Shown here: positions 10,631 to 17,755 of the stretch, in pieces
How positions within the stretch are numbered: position 1 is the first letter of the stretch
How the letters are laid out: each line of letters starts with the position of its first letter
DNA from: a virus
IMG/VR virus record: IMGVR_UViG_3300042863_001004
Span: 1 to 31,815 of that record
Direction: 5' to 3' (one strand)
DNA: 31,815 bases
The notes under the pieces: generated by a model
What the model was told of the DNA's origin: nothing
The model's database searches: none
Seen by the model: only the letters and a program-made list of their open reading frames with translations
Position numbers and translations under genes: made by a program

Positions 10631-11914
10631 ATGGCAGCTAACGATTACATAAGAACGGTAAATATAACACCATTGAGTACTAGTTACTCTTGGGATACCC
10701 CACCGAGTTGGATCACTATTACTAGAATAGGTACATCTAATGATTGGACTATAACACTTGCAGCTAATAGCGGCGTAGCTAGAAATGCTACACTGACAGT
10801 TAGACATGCTAATACAACTACGGTTGACACAATTGCAGTTTCTCAAAACGGTGCGAGTGCAACACCAACACCAACACCAACTTCGGGTTCAGGTGCTGGA
10901 CCAACTGCAACACCAATTGTGCCAACTGCAACACCAATTCCACCAACGCCAACGGCAACTTCACCAGCGGGTGCAGGTTACGCTCTATCTTTTGTTGACT
11001 CCAGTTATACAATTGATGATTTTAATAATGGAGCAGGTTCTTATGTTGATTTAGTTTATAATATTACAGGTGCTACAACTCCGCCTACATTGGTAGAAAA
11101 AGATAGTAGAATAAGTTGGACTAATAGATCAGGACCTACTGGTGGTGTTGGTACAATTAGATTGTATAGTTTAATGTCAGCTGGTGATCCACCTTCTAGT
11201 TTTTCAATGTCACCAGACTTTAAAATTGCACATCCATTAAGTAGTAGTGTAACAGCTTCTATTCCTGGCTATATAATTCAGGCAGATGGTGGAATTAGAT
11301 TTGTATCGCCAACAGCAACAGCAATGCCTAGTCCAACAACACCACCATATACTGGCGGTGGAGGCGGTGGAGGCGGTGGATGTCACATTGCTGGAGAAAT
11401 GATTACGATGGCAACTGGTGAAACTAAGGCTGTTGAAAACATTCAAGTAGGCGATCAATTATTATCATTTAATGTAGATGGATATAATTATGATGAAGAA
11501 GCATATAAAAATTGGTCTTCTCATATAGATAACTTTATAGGTGAATTTACATCGGTTCAAGTAATCAAAGTGATGGCTGATACATATACATCTTACTATG
11601 ACTTTAATAATGGAGCTCTTAAGATAACGTACGAACATCCTATATTGATCAAAGATATAAACAATGTAGTTTCTTGGAAAATAGCTAGAGATGCTTCTAT
11701 AGGTGAATCTATGTTAAACGAAAATAATCAATGGATTTTAATTAGTGCTAAGTCATTTATAGAAACAGAAGTTCCATTCTCAACTTGGAGTTTTAATGTA
11801 GAAACTGAAGATGTTTACTTTGCAAATGGTATATTAGTACATAACTTAGTAAACGAACTGGAAAAGGGTTTTGATGACGGTTCCGGTGGTGGTACTGGCG
11901 AAACAATAAGATAA
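10631..11914 (+). CDS. BACON-like domain plus Hint (autoprocessing) domain tail fibre/adhesin
   Basis: Residues ~1-76 match the BACON pattern of Bacteroidota surface proteins (SWITITRIG, NDWTITLAANSG, ARNATLTVRH, TIAVSQNGA). A PTATP stalk (residues ~77-116), a beta-sandwich region (~117-225), a second short Pro/Thr stretch and a Gly9 run follow. Residues 251-405 form a Hint domain of the hedgehog/intein superfamily: Cys251 right after the Gly run, a VGDQLLSF strand, the block-B motif T-Y-E-H in ITYEHPIL, and the terminal His404-Asn405 pair. Residue +1 is Leu and only 22 residues follow, with no homing endonuclease. Hint domains of this kind catalyse N-S acyl shift and self-cleavage or ligation, so the fibre may cut itself or attach covalently to a nucleophile. 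It lies in the fibre cluster, 44 bp after the collagen-like fibre. Confidence 0.82.
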   Translation: MAANDYIRTVNITPLSTSYSWDTPPSWITITRIGTSNDWTITLAANSGVARNATLTVRHANTTTVDTIAVSQNGASATPTPTPTSGSGAGPTATPIVPTATPIPPTPTATSPAGAGYALSFVDSSYTIDDFNNGAGSYVDLVYNITGATTPPTLVEKDSRISWTNRSGPTGGVGTIRLYSLMSAGDPPSSFSMSPDFKIAHPLSSSVTASIPGYIIQADGGIRFVSPTATAMPSPTTPPYTGGGGGGGGGCHIAGEMITMATGETKAVENIQVGDQLLSFNVDGYNYDEEAYKNWSSHIDNFIGEFTSVQVIKVMADTYTSYYDFNNGALKITYEHPILIKDINNVVSWKIARDASIGESMLNENNQWILISAKSFIETEVPFSTWSFNVETEDVYFANGILVHNLVNELEKGFDDGSGGGTGETIR

Positions 11915-11928
11915 TAAATTTTAAACAA

Positions 11929-12741
11929 ATGGAAATTAAAGAAAACATAAAACAATTTTTTTCAAATAAGAGCCTGGTTATTTTTGTAGCCGGTGCTCTT
12001 TTTGTTTTATTGTTTTTAAAACAGTGCAATCAAATAGACAATTTAAAAGCTAAAGTTGAGATGACTGAAAAAGATTCTCAAAGAAACTTTAATAATTATT
12101 TGGCTTCTAAAGATTCAGTAAGAATTGTAGTTGCTAAGAATGGTAATTTGATTGCTGAAAAAAGAAGTTATGAATTTGATCTTAATGATTTAAAGGGAGA
12201 TCAAAAAGAACTAATTGAAAAATATAAAGATGCTTTAAATTTAAATAGAAATTTAAATAAGGTGAATACTTTATTGACTGCTGATTTAAAAATAAAAGAC
12301 ACGTTTGTAGCTGGTACTAGTACTACTAAAATAGACTCGATAAATACTAAGATTAAGTTTAGTAAATTTGATGATTTTGGAAAAGGTAATTCTAGAGATC
12401 TTTCAGGAGAAATGCTAATCACAAAAAATGGTACAGATTTTAAATACAGTGATGCTACATTCTCTATAAACCATAAGATTAATTTAATGGCTGCTATAGA
12501 AAATGTTGATGGAGCTGATCAATTAAAAATTTCAACTTCTTACCCTGGTTTAACGTTTGACAATATAGAAAATATAAACCTAATTAATACTAAATTAAAT
12601 CAAAAGCCTGTTAAAAAAGGTGGTTTTGCAATCGGTATTGGTTTAGGATATGGAATAAATTTAAATAATAATCAAATAATAAGTACTGGTCCATCAATAG
12701 GCCTTGGACTCTACTACTCACCAAAGTGGTTAAGATTTTAA
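11929..12741 (+). CDS. Membrane-anchored protein, possible spanin-like lysis factor
   Basis: One hydrophobic segment at residues ~15-31 (LVIFVAGALFVLLFL) follows a basic N-terminus, predicting N-in topology with the rest outside the inner membrane. Residues ~33-110 are charged and helical, coiled-coil-like. The middle is a soluble beta-containing domain. The C-terminus (~229-270) is Gly-rich and amphipathic, with strands IGIGLGYGI and SIGLGLYYS and a final Phe, like an outer-membrane beta-hairpin. A protein spanning from the inner membrane towards the outer membrane fits a unimolecular-spanin-like role in lysis, or a virion/host membrane tether. I see no holin or endolysin gene next to it, so this function is inferred. 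The start is 14 bp after the fibre gene. Confidence 0.5.
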   Translation: MEIKENIKQFFSNKSLVIFVAGALFVLLFLKQCNQIDNLKAKVEMTEKDSQRNFNNYLASKDSVRIVVAKNGNLIAEKRSYEFDLNDLKGDQKELIEKYKDALNLNRNLNKVNTLLTADLKIKDTFVAGTSTTKIDSINTKIKFSKFDDFGKGNSRDLSGEMLITKNGTDFKYSDATFSINHKINLMAAIENVDGADQLKISTSYPGLTFDNIENINLINTKLNQKPVKKGGFAIGIGLGYGINLNNNQIISTGPSIGLGLYYSPKWLRF

Positions 12742-12754
12742 AATAATATAAATA

Positions 12755-14818
12755 ATGGCACAATCATCAAGATATTTTTACTTAGACTCAGACATTTTAT
12801 TAGAGTTTATTTACCACGATCAAAGTAATCCTTCTAAATACCAAATAGAGGTTGATGAAAATGGTAGCGAGGTAAAATTCTTAGATACAATTAAGGGTGA
12901 TCCTTTCAGTCAAAGACATTTGATTAGTGAGTTAGGTAGTGCTGTTGTAAACTTTGATGTTACAGAAACCAATGGTTATTTGTCAGTTGAAAATTTTGCA
13001 GCTAGAACTCTTTTACTACAAAACGGTAAAACCTACAAATTTAATTTAAGTCAATTAGTAAATCCTAGTTTATTTGCCATAAGTGGTACACTTGGAATTT
13101 ATTCATATTCTAGTGCAACTGAAATTGGTCAATTTACTCCTACACAAAACGGTACAGTTGATTATTCATATGAAGGTTTAAAGGGTGGAAAGATAATCGT
13201 TGACGCAAGAGCTAATCCTTTATTTGCAAATCCTGATGAAAATACAGGAAATGATATTAATCAAACTATCGGTAGATACCACGCTGTACAGACCGATGCT
13301 ACTGCAACTAAATATGCTTTATTAGGATATGATTCTACTGGAGATTATGAGATGCATAATTATATTAATAATAATGTAGATTGGGCTGGAGGAAATGAGA
13401 CAGATCTTTTAAATTACCAAACTGATGCTACTGCTAATATTAATTTTATAAAATACGATAGTATTAGACTACACTTAAGAAGTGGTTATAGTTTTTCTGC
13501 AAGAGGTTATGAAGGATTCTTATTTCAAGTAGCTGCAAAAAGAGAAACAGGTATAAGAAATTACTTAACGCAATTAGTTTATTTAAATACTAGTAATTAT
13601 GAATATGCAAACCCTAAGCCATTCATTTTAGGAGAGACTTTATATAGTAAATTTATTGATATAAAAATACCTACATTAATAAATCAGAATAGTGAGTTTA
13701 ACGATTTATTTTATGGAGATGGTACATTAGATTCTAGTGATTTACATCCTAGTGCAAACTATGAACTTACATTTAAGTTAATAAATAATCTAGAAACTTT
13801 TAATGGTTTTGATTATTTTACAACCGCAGAAGAAAATAAGTTTACTATTTCGAGAGAAGACGAGTTTCAAGATTTTACAGTAGTGGTTGAAGATGCAACT
13901 GATGGAGATTATTTTAGAATATATGGTGAAAAGGACAATTCAATTGGAGCATTCGAAGCTTATATTCTAAATCAAATCACTAAAACATCTGATGATATTA
14001 TTGTAATGTTTGACGTTGATGTTTTTGAAAGTATAGGAACTTCAGAAGTTAAAACATTCCAAACAACTTATACACAGTACGAAGATTTTAATACACCGAT
14101 TGTTTTTAGACCTGTTATTATTAATAGTAATATAGCTTCTAGTTTCTCAATTGATGTAACTATGAGAATATGGAATCAAACTGATAATACACAGATTGTA
14201 AAACGTGCAAGTTTGTCAATTGATCAAGCTGCAAAATATGGTAAAAGATTACAAAAACTTAAAATTGATTCACCAAATCAATTAACTGAAGTTTATAATG
14301 TGTTGCCTCAATTAGCATCTAATAAAATTATTGCTGGTATATTTACTGATAATTTACCAAGAAGTGTTAAATATGTACCTGCATTTGTAGAGAGACATAA
14401 TGTAATTGCTACTAGTGCCACTGTTAGATTCGATACTAGTAATGAAAACATAATGACACAAAATATTAATGAAGTTGATACTTCTAGTTTTAAAACTGAA
14501 GGCGAATTACTTATTAAAGTTCCACCTTTTACATCTTATTACAAATTCGTTGTTGCCAAAAGAAAAGAAGACGATATAGAATTTATATCTTTTGCTAATA
14601 CTGAAAATGTTGTAATGACATTCAGTGATGGAAATCAAAAACTAAAATTCAATCATGTTTCTAATAAAGACATTAATATGGGTGAAGGTGAATTACTATT
14701 TAAAATTAGTGAAGCTAATGCAAATACTATAAGAGGTATGAAAAACAATACATTTTATATTAGTGTTAATAACGGAATAGACGAAAATATGATTTTGTCT
14801 GGTAAATTTATGATTTAA
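12755..14818 (+). CDS. Probable tail/baseplate structural protein (687 aa)
   Basis: A soluble, beta-rich, Asn/Thr/Asp-rich protein without signal peptide, membrane segments or catalytic motif. The N-terminus (YFYLDSDILLEFIYHDQSNP) looks like a folded domain start. The C-terminal ~150 residues contain several predicted strands (ELLIKVPPFTSYYKFVV and others). It sits 2 bp upstream of the tail-tube-like gene and downstream of the fibres, with a 13-bp gap from the spanin-like gene, so it belongs to the late structural unit. The composition matches the other virion genes. A baseplate wedge, hub or tail-assembly role is plausible. The family is not recognised. Confidence 0.55.
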   Translation: MAQSSRYFYLDSDILLEFIYHDQSNPSKYQIEVDENGSEVKFLDTIKGDPFSQRHLISELGSAVVNFDVTETNGYLSVENFAARTLLLQNGKTYKFNLSQLVNPSLFAISGTLGIYSYSSATEIGQFTPTQNGTVDYSYEGLKGGKIIVDARANPLFANPDENTGNDINQTIGRYHAVQTDATATKYALLGYDSTGDYEMHNYINNNVDWAGGNETDLLNYQTDATANINFIKYDSIRLHLRSGYSFSARGYEGFLFQVAAKRETGIRNYLTQLVYLNTSNYEYANPKPFILGETLYSKFIDIKIPTLINQNSEFNDLFYGDGTLDSSDLHPSANYELTFKLINNLETFNGFDYFTTAEENKFTISREDEFQDFTVVVEDATDGDYFRIYGEKDNSIGAFEAYILNQITKTSDDIIVMFDVDVFESIGTSEVKTFQTTYTQYEDFNTPIVFRPVIINSNIASSFSIDVTMRIWNQTDNTQIVKRASLSIDQAAKYGKRLQKLKIDSPNQLTEVYNVLPQLASNKIIAGIFTDNLPRSVKYVPAFVERHNVIATSATVRFDTSNENIMTQNINEVDTSSFKTEGELLIKVPPFTSYYKFVVAKRKEDDIEFISFANTENVVMTFSDGNQKLKFNHVSNKDINMGEGELLFKISEANANTIRGMKNNTFYISVNNGIDENMILSGKFMI

Positions 14819-14820
14819 TT

Positions 14821-15372
14821 ATGGTTCTTAATAGTAGAAATAATGGTTTTGATTTTAGATTTCCCAGAGGATTTATACCTGCTGAAGTATCAGATAAGTA
14901 TAAAAAATATCTTAACAAGGTTCCTGGTGGTTTATTATCAGAACCTGTTGATTTTGTAAATTATAGTATTCAAGGTATTAATATTCCTGGAATTTCATTT
15001 GATCCAGTTACACAAGAAGATAATGATGGAACTAAGAGATACCATAGAGGTGCAATGCCAATTCAAAATACAATTAATAGAGAATTTACAGTGACTATGC
15101 AGTTGCTAGACGGTTTTATTAATTACTGGATTATGATGGATACTCTATTGTATTATTATGCACGATCAACTAAACAAGCTTATATTGATCCATTAAATTT
15201 GAGAATACTTGATGCCGAAGGTGCATCTGTTGCATATATGGAATTCACTGATTGTATTATGAATTCTATTAATGAATTAAGTTTGAATTTTGCAGAGAAC
15301 ACTGCATCTTTTAGCACATTTGAAGTTACGTTCTTCTATAATAAACTAAACCTCAGATTAGAGGTCGAATAA
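14821..15372 (+). CDS. Tail tube-like / tube-baseplate protein (T4 gp19-type fold candidate)
   Basis: The 183-residue length is close to T4 gp19 and related tube proteins. The order of segments resembles that fold: an early region with VNYSIQGINIPGISFD, a strand REFTVTMQLLDG followed by an amphipathic helix (INYWIMMDTLLYYY), a strand region with LRILDAEGASVAYMEFTDC and a final SFSTFEVTFFYNKLNLRLE strand. These features suit a tail tube protein or a tube-initiator/baseplate protein such as gp48/gp54. The match is by pattern only; no single residue proves it. It starts 2 bp after the preceding gene and closes the structural run before the promoter-like motif at 15375. Confidence 0.5.
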   Translation: MVLNSRNNGFDFRFPRGFIPAEVSDKYKKYLNKVPGGLLSEPVDFVNYSIQGINIPGISFDPVTQEDNDGTKRYHRGAMPIQNTINREFTVTMQLLDGFINYWIMMDTLLYYYARSTKQAYIDPLNLRILDAEGASVAYMEFTDCIMNSINELSLNFAENTASFSTFEVTFFYNKLNLRLEVE

Positions 15373-15374
15373 AT

Positions 15375-15389
15375 ATCAGATATATAACA
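15375..15389 (+). promoter_or_regulatory. Promoter-like motif ATCAGATATATAACA (copy 2 of 5)
   Basis: It contains the same AGATATATAA decamer (15378-15387) as the other copies and lies in the 18-bp gap before the next gene. It ends only 3 bp before the ATG at 15391, so as a promoter it would give an almost leaderless message or a transcript starting inside the gene. The spacing is the exception among the copies. Confidence 0.35.
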
Positions 15390-15390
15390 T

Positions 15391-15759
15391 ATGAAAACAT
15401 TTAATACTTACTTGCTTGAAAACTCAGCTACTGAAAAAGAGATGAAACTTATTAATGAAGGTTTACAAGAAGAGTGGACCCCAGAATTAGAAGCTAAAAT
15501 CAACGCGGCTTTGGAATCATTTGCTTTAGAATATCAAAGACCCGATGGTACATATGATATTGAAAAACTTAATGAAGAAATTACAAATGAAGGTTTCTTT
15601 GGTTCTATTATTGGTGGAATTACTGGATTTGCTTTAGGTAAATCAGTAGGTATGATGATAGCTAAAGTACTTGGTATCGAAAAGGGTATTTTCTATGATT
15701 TATTAACCTCAAGACTAGTTGGTGCCGCTTTAGGTGCAAGTCTTGGTAATAGAATATAA
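15391..15759 (+). CDS. Small protein with capsid-targeting-like leader and glycine-rich hydrophobic C-terminus
   Basis: The N-terminus MKTFNTYLLE closely matches the pattern of the T4 internal-protein capsid-targeting leader (MKTYQEFIAE), which the prohead protease cuts after Glu. Two more possible protease sites follow: L-I-N-E/G at residues 20-24 and I-T-N-E/G at 64-68. Cutting at Glu67 would release residues 68-122, a Gly/Ala/Leu-rich hydrophobic segment (GSIIGGITGFALGKSVG and LVGAALGASLG) with glycine-zipper spacing, as in membrane-inserting proteins. A role as a packaged protein that acts on the host membrane on DNA entry is possible. An alternative is a small prohead core protein. It is followed immediately by the RuvC-like gene (TAA then ATG). 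Confidence 0.55.
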   Translation: MKTFNTYLLENSATEKEMKLINEGLQEEWTPELEAKINAALESFALEYQRPDGTYDIEKLNEEITNEGFFGSIIGGITGFALGKSVGMMIAKVLGIEKGIFYDLLTSRLVGAALGASLGNRI

Positions 15760-16410
15760 ATGAATTTTTTAGCAGTAGACTTTTCTTTGAATTCCCCAGG
15801 AATTTGCATATACAATGATAAGAGTAAGAAATATCATTTTATTAGTTACATGAAGCCTGGTACAGGCACTAAAGCAGAACAAAAACTTCAAGAAGAGTTA
15901 TCTCTTTTAAGTGATGTTACTCTTATTAATCAACCTGACTTTACAAACACCGAATCATTTTCAAGTGCAGAACTTCTCAAAGTTAAGCGTTATGATAAAA
16001 TGGCAGATGACATAATAAACCTTGTCTTACAAAATAGTTTTGATGGTGATGGGTTTATAATTGCCTTTGAAGGAACTTCTTATGGTTCTAACGGTGGAAC
16101 TAACAACATGATTGACATGGCTGCAGGTGCTGCAATCCTAAAACTAAAACTTTTAAAGACTCTTAATCCCGATGACATTAAAACTGTGGCTCCAACCACT
16201 ATTAAGAAGTTTGCTGGTAAGGGTAATATGAATAAGCTTCAATTGTTTGATTGCTTTCAACGAAACGTGAACGAAGACCCAATCTTGGCTAAAAGCCCTT
16301 TGTGGAAAATCGTTAAAGACCTTGAAGTTGGAAAGAAGATCCCGAAGCCTTTAGACGACCTAGTCGATGCTTATTTTCTCGTTGCGTTCGTTGCAACCCC
16401 AAACACCTAA
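15760..16410 (+). CDS. RuvC-like Holliday-junction resolvase/nuclease
   Basis: The RNase H-fold resolvase motifs appear in order: an acidic first strand (LAVDFSLNSPG, Asp7), a second acidic site in IIAFEGTSYGSNG (Glu104), the helix and VAPTTIKKFAGKGNMNK segment typical of RuvC-type enzymes, and a C-terminal acidic pair in PLDDLVDAYFL (Asp200, Asp203). At 216 residues it is slightly longer than bacterial RuvC. Such enzymes cut branched DNA and, in phages, resolve replication and recombination intermediates before packaging. T4 uses the unrelated gp49, so this would be a functional replacement. The start abuts the stop of the upstream gene. Confidence 0.78.
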   Translation: MNFLAVDFSLNSPGICIYNDKSKKYHFISYMKPGTGTKAEQKLQEELSLLSDVTLINQPDFTNTESFSSAELLKVKRYDKMADDIINLVLQNSFDGDGFIIAFEGTSYGSNGGTNNMIDMAAGAAILKLKLLKTLNPDDIKTVAPTTIKKFAGKGNMNKLQLFDCFQRNVNEDPILAKSPLWKIVKDLEVGKKIPKPLDDLVDAYFLVAFVATPNT

Positions 16411-16458
16411 TCTTTCCTCTGGCGTAAAGACATATTTTATATGCTAGTTGCGTAAAAC

Positions 16459-16505
16459 TGTTTCATTTTATTTAAAAAAAAATAAAAATAGTTCTCCATG
16501 AAACA
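16459..16505 (+). repeat. AT-rich inverted repeat (nested hairpin)
   Basis: TGTTTCAT (16459-16466) is complementary to ATGAAACA (16498-16505). Inside it, TTTATTT (16467-16473) is complementary to AAATAAA (16480-16486), leaving an 11-base bulge on the 3' side. This gives 15 potential base pairs. It could act as a weak bidirectional terminator after the resolvase gene or as a regulator-binding site upstream of the promoter-like motif. Confidence 0.45.
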
Positions 16506-16513
16506 AAACTAAA

Positions 16514-16528
16514 CTTAGATATATAATA
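16514..16528 (+). promoter_or_regulatory. Promoter-like motif CTTAGATATATAATA (copy 3 of 5)
   Basis: This shares CTTAGATATATAA exactly with the copy at 1388. The decamer ends 38 bp upstream of the ATG at 16565, the same distance as copy 1. It heads the run from the 65-residue protein through the gp32-like gene and onwards. Confidence 0.5.
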
Positions 16529-16564
16529 AGTATACTATTAAAGTAGTAACATAAGGCAAAAGAA

Positions 16565-16762
16565 ATGGCACAGTTAGTTACAATCGATTTCATCCGACTA
16601 AACACAATCCTACACAAAATGGTTGTAAATGGTCAGCTCTCAAATGAAGAGCGTGAAGCATTATTACACAAGTCAGGGCTACTTAAGCTTACGGATACTT
16701 GTTGGAGTGAAGACGAAAATTCTATATTAACATTTCCTTTTCCTGAAGTTGAAACTTTTTAG
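16565..16762 (+). CDS. Small protein of unknown function (65 aa)
   Basis: This short, soluble and mildly acidic protein has a helical N-terminal half (FIRLNTILHKMVVNGQLSNEEREALL) ending in a polar tail; I do not recognise it. A clear ATG follows an A-rich leader (AAAAGAA), with the promoter-like motif upstream. Its place just before the gp32-like gene suggests early or middle expression with the replication block. The coding assignment rests on context, leader and the absence of any competing frame. Confidence 0.55.
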   Translation: MAQLVTIDFIRLNTILHKMVVNGQLSNEEREALLHKSGLLKLTDTCWSEDENSILTFPFPEVETF

Positions 16763-16780
16763 AGTATACGATTATAAGTA

Positions 16781-16840
16781 TTGAAAGCAATTTCAAGATA
16801 AACAATTTAATAATTTAAACAAACTAAACAATTTAAAGGT
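16781..16840 (+). promoter_or_regulatory. Possible autogenous translational operator in the gp32-like mRNA leader
   Basis: A 6-bp hairpin with a GNRA loop (TTGAAA-GCAA-TTTCAA, 16781-16796) is followed by 44 nt of unstructured A/U-rich leader reaching the ATG. This stretch contains AACAATTTAA twice (16801-16810, 16827-16836) and three TTTAA blocks. T4 gp32 represses its own mRNA by binding a structured element followed by an unstructured leader with UUAAA repeats. The layout here is similar, although the T4 element is a pseudoknot and this is a simple hairpin. Regulation is inferred. Confidence 0.4.
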
Positions 16841-17755
16841 ATGAGTGATTCATTTGACATTTTTAACTTAGGTGTAGAAGACGTAGAAACGCACCAAGTA
16901 ACAACAAGTACTTCTTCAAACGAAGTGTACAAACCAACCGCAGACGATGGTAAAGACGGAACTTACAAAGCATTAGTGCGATTTGTTCCAAACCCTGAAA
17001 ACCCTCGTAATTCCCTAATTCAAAAATATGTGCACTGGATGACAAATTCAAGTGGTGATGGTAAACTAGTTGATAGTCCATCTACTATTGGTGAAAAGTG
17101 TCCTATTGCAGATGTATTTTGGAAACTACGTAAATCAGATTCAGCTGTTGACCGTAAGGCATCAGAGAAATTGAAAAGACGTCAACAGTATTATGCTTTG
17201 ATCAAGATCATTAAAGATCCACAAAACCCAGAATTAGAAGGACAATACAAAGTCTTCAAATTTGGTTACAAAATCAAAGAGAAAATCGACGCAGAATTGA
17301 AACCAGACTTTGGTGAACCAACACAAGTATTCGACCTTTTCGAAGGTAAGAACTTTGAATTGATTATCACACGTCAAGGTGACTTCAATAACTACGACAA
17401 ATCTAAATTCTCAGCTAGTAAATCAGCTATCATTATGGGCGATGCACCAGCAGAGCGTAATAAAGAGACGATGACTACTATCAAAGCAGAATTAGACACA
17501 GCTCCTTCATTAAAAAGTTACGATTATCAAGCATGGGACGAAGAAACTCGATCATTTGTAAATGATGTATTGAGAATGTATTTAAACCCAGGTGATTCAA
17601 TCGGTGAGATGACTTCAAGTGCTCCTAAGAAAGCTACTAAAAGTACAAGCTCTGTAGCTGAAATGGAAGCTCCAGCGAAAGCAAAAACAGAATCAACATC
17701 AAATGTATCAAATGACGATGACTTAGATTCTTTTTTGAATGACCTCGACATCTAA
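16841..17755 (+). CDS. gp32: T4 gp32-like single-stranded DNA-binding protein
   Basis: The 304-residue length is near that of T4 gp32 (301). Residues ~40-150 form the conserved core (YKALVRFVPNPENPRNS, KYVHWM, STIGEKCPIADVFWKLRKS, QQYYALIKIIKDPQNPE) followed by YKVFKFGYKIKEKI. A linker rich in Lys/Thr/Ser/Ala leads to an acidic C-terminal tail (NDDDLDSFLNDLDI) of the kind gp32 uses to contact replication proteins. Only one cysteine (Cys87) is present, so the T4 zinc site (His plus three Cys) is missing. The protein would coat ssDNA during replication, recombination and repair. Its end overlaps the primase start by 17 bp. Arginine codons are mostly CGN (8 of 10 by eye), unlike most neighbours, which fits high expression or a different origin. 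Confidence 0.88.
   Translation: MSDSFDIFNLGVEDVETHQVTTSTSSNEVYKPTADDGKDGTYKALVRFVPNPENPRNSLIQKYVHWMTNSSGDGKLVDSPSTIGEKCPIADVFWKLRKSDSAVDRKASEKLKRRQQYYALIKIIKDPQNPELEGQYKVFKFGYKIKEKIDAELKPDFGEPTQVFDLFEGKNFELIITRQGDFNNYDKSKFSASKSAIIMGDAPAERNKETMTTIKAELDTAPSLKSYDYQAWDEETRSFVNDVLRMYLNPGDSIGEMTSSAPKKATKSTSSVAEMEAPAKAKTESTSNVSNDDDLDSFLNDLDI

Larger units (their letters stand above)
16411..16564 (+). other. 154-bp intergenic region between resolvase and the replication block
   Basis: No reading frame of note. It holds an AT-rich imperfect inverted repeat (16459-16505) and the promoter-like motif at 16514-16528. It probably separates two transcription units. Confidence 0.6.

Noticed and set aside
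11381-11845. Splicing intein with homing endonuclease
   Set aside because: The Hint region is only ~155 residues, has no endonuclease motif and has Leu rather than Cys/Ser/Thr after the terminal Asn.
12747-12754. Exact T4 late promoter box TATAAATA
   Set aside because: It touches the ATG at 12755, leaving no room for a leader, and such A/T strings are common in the translation leaders here; chance is the simpler explanation.
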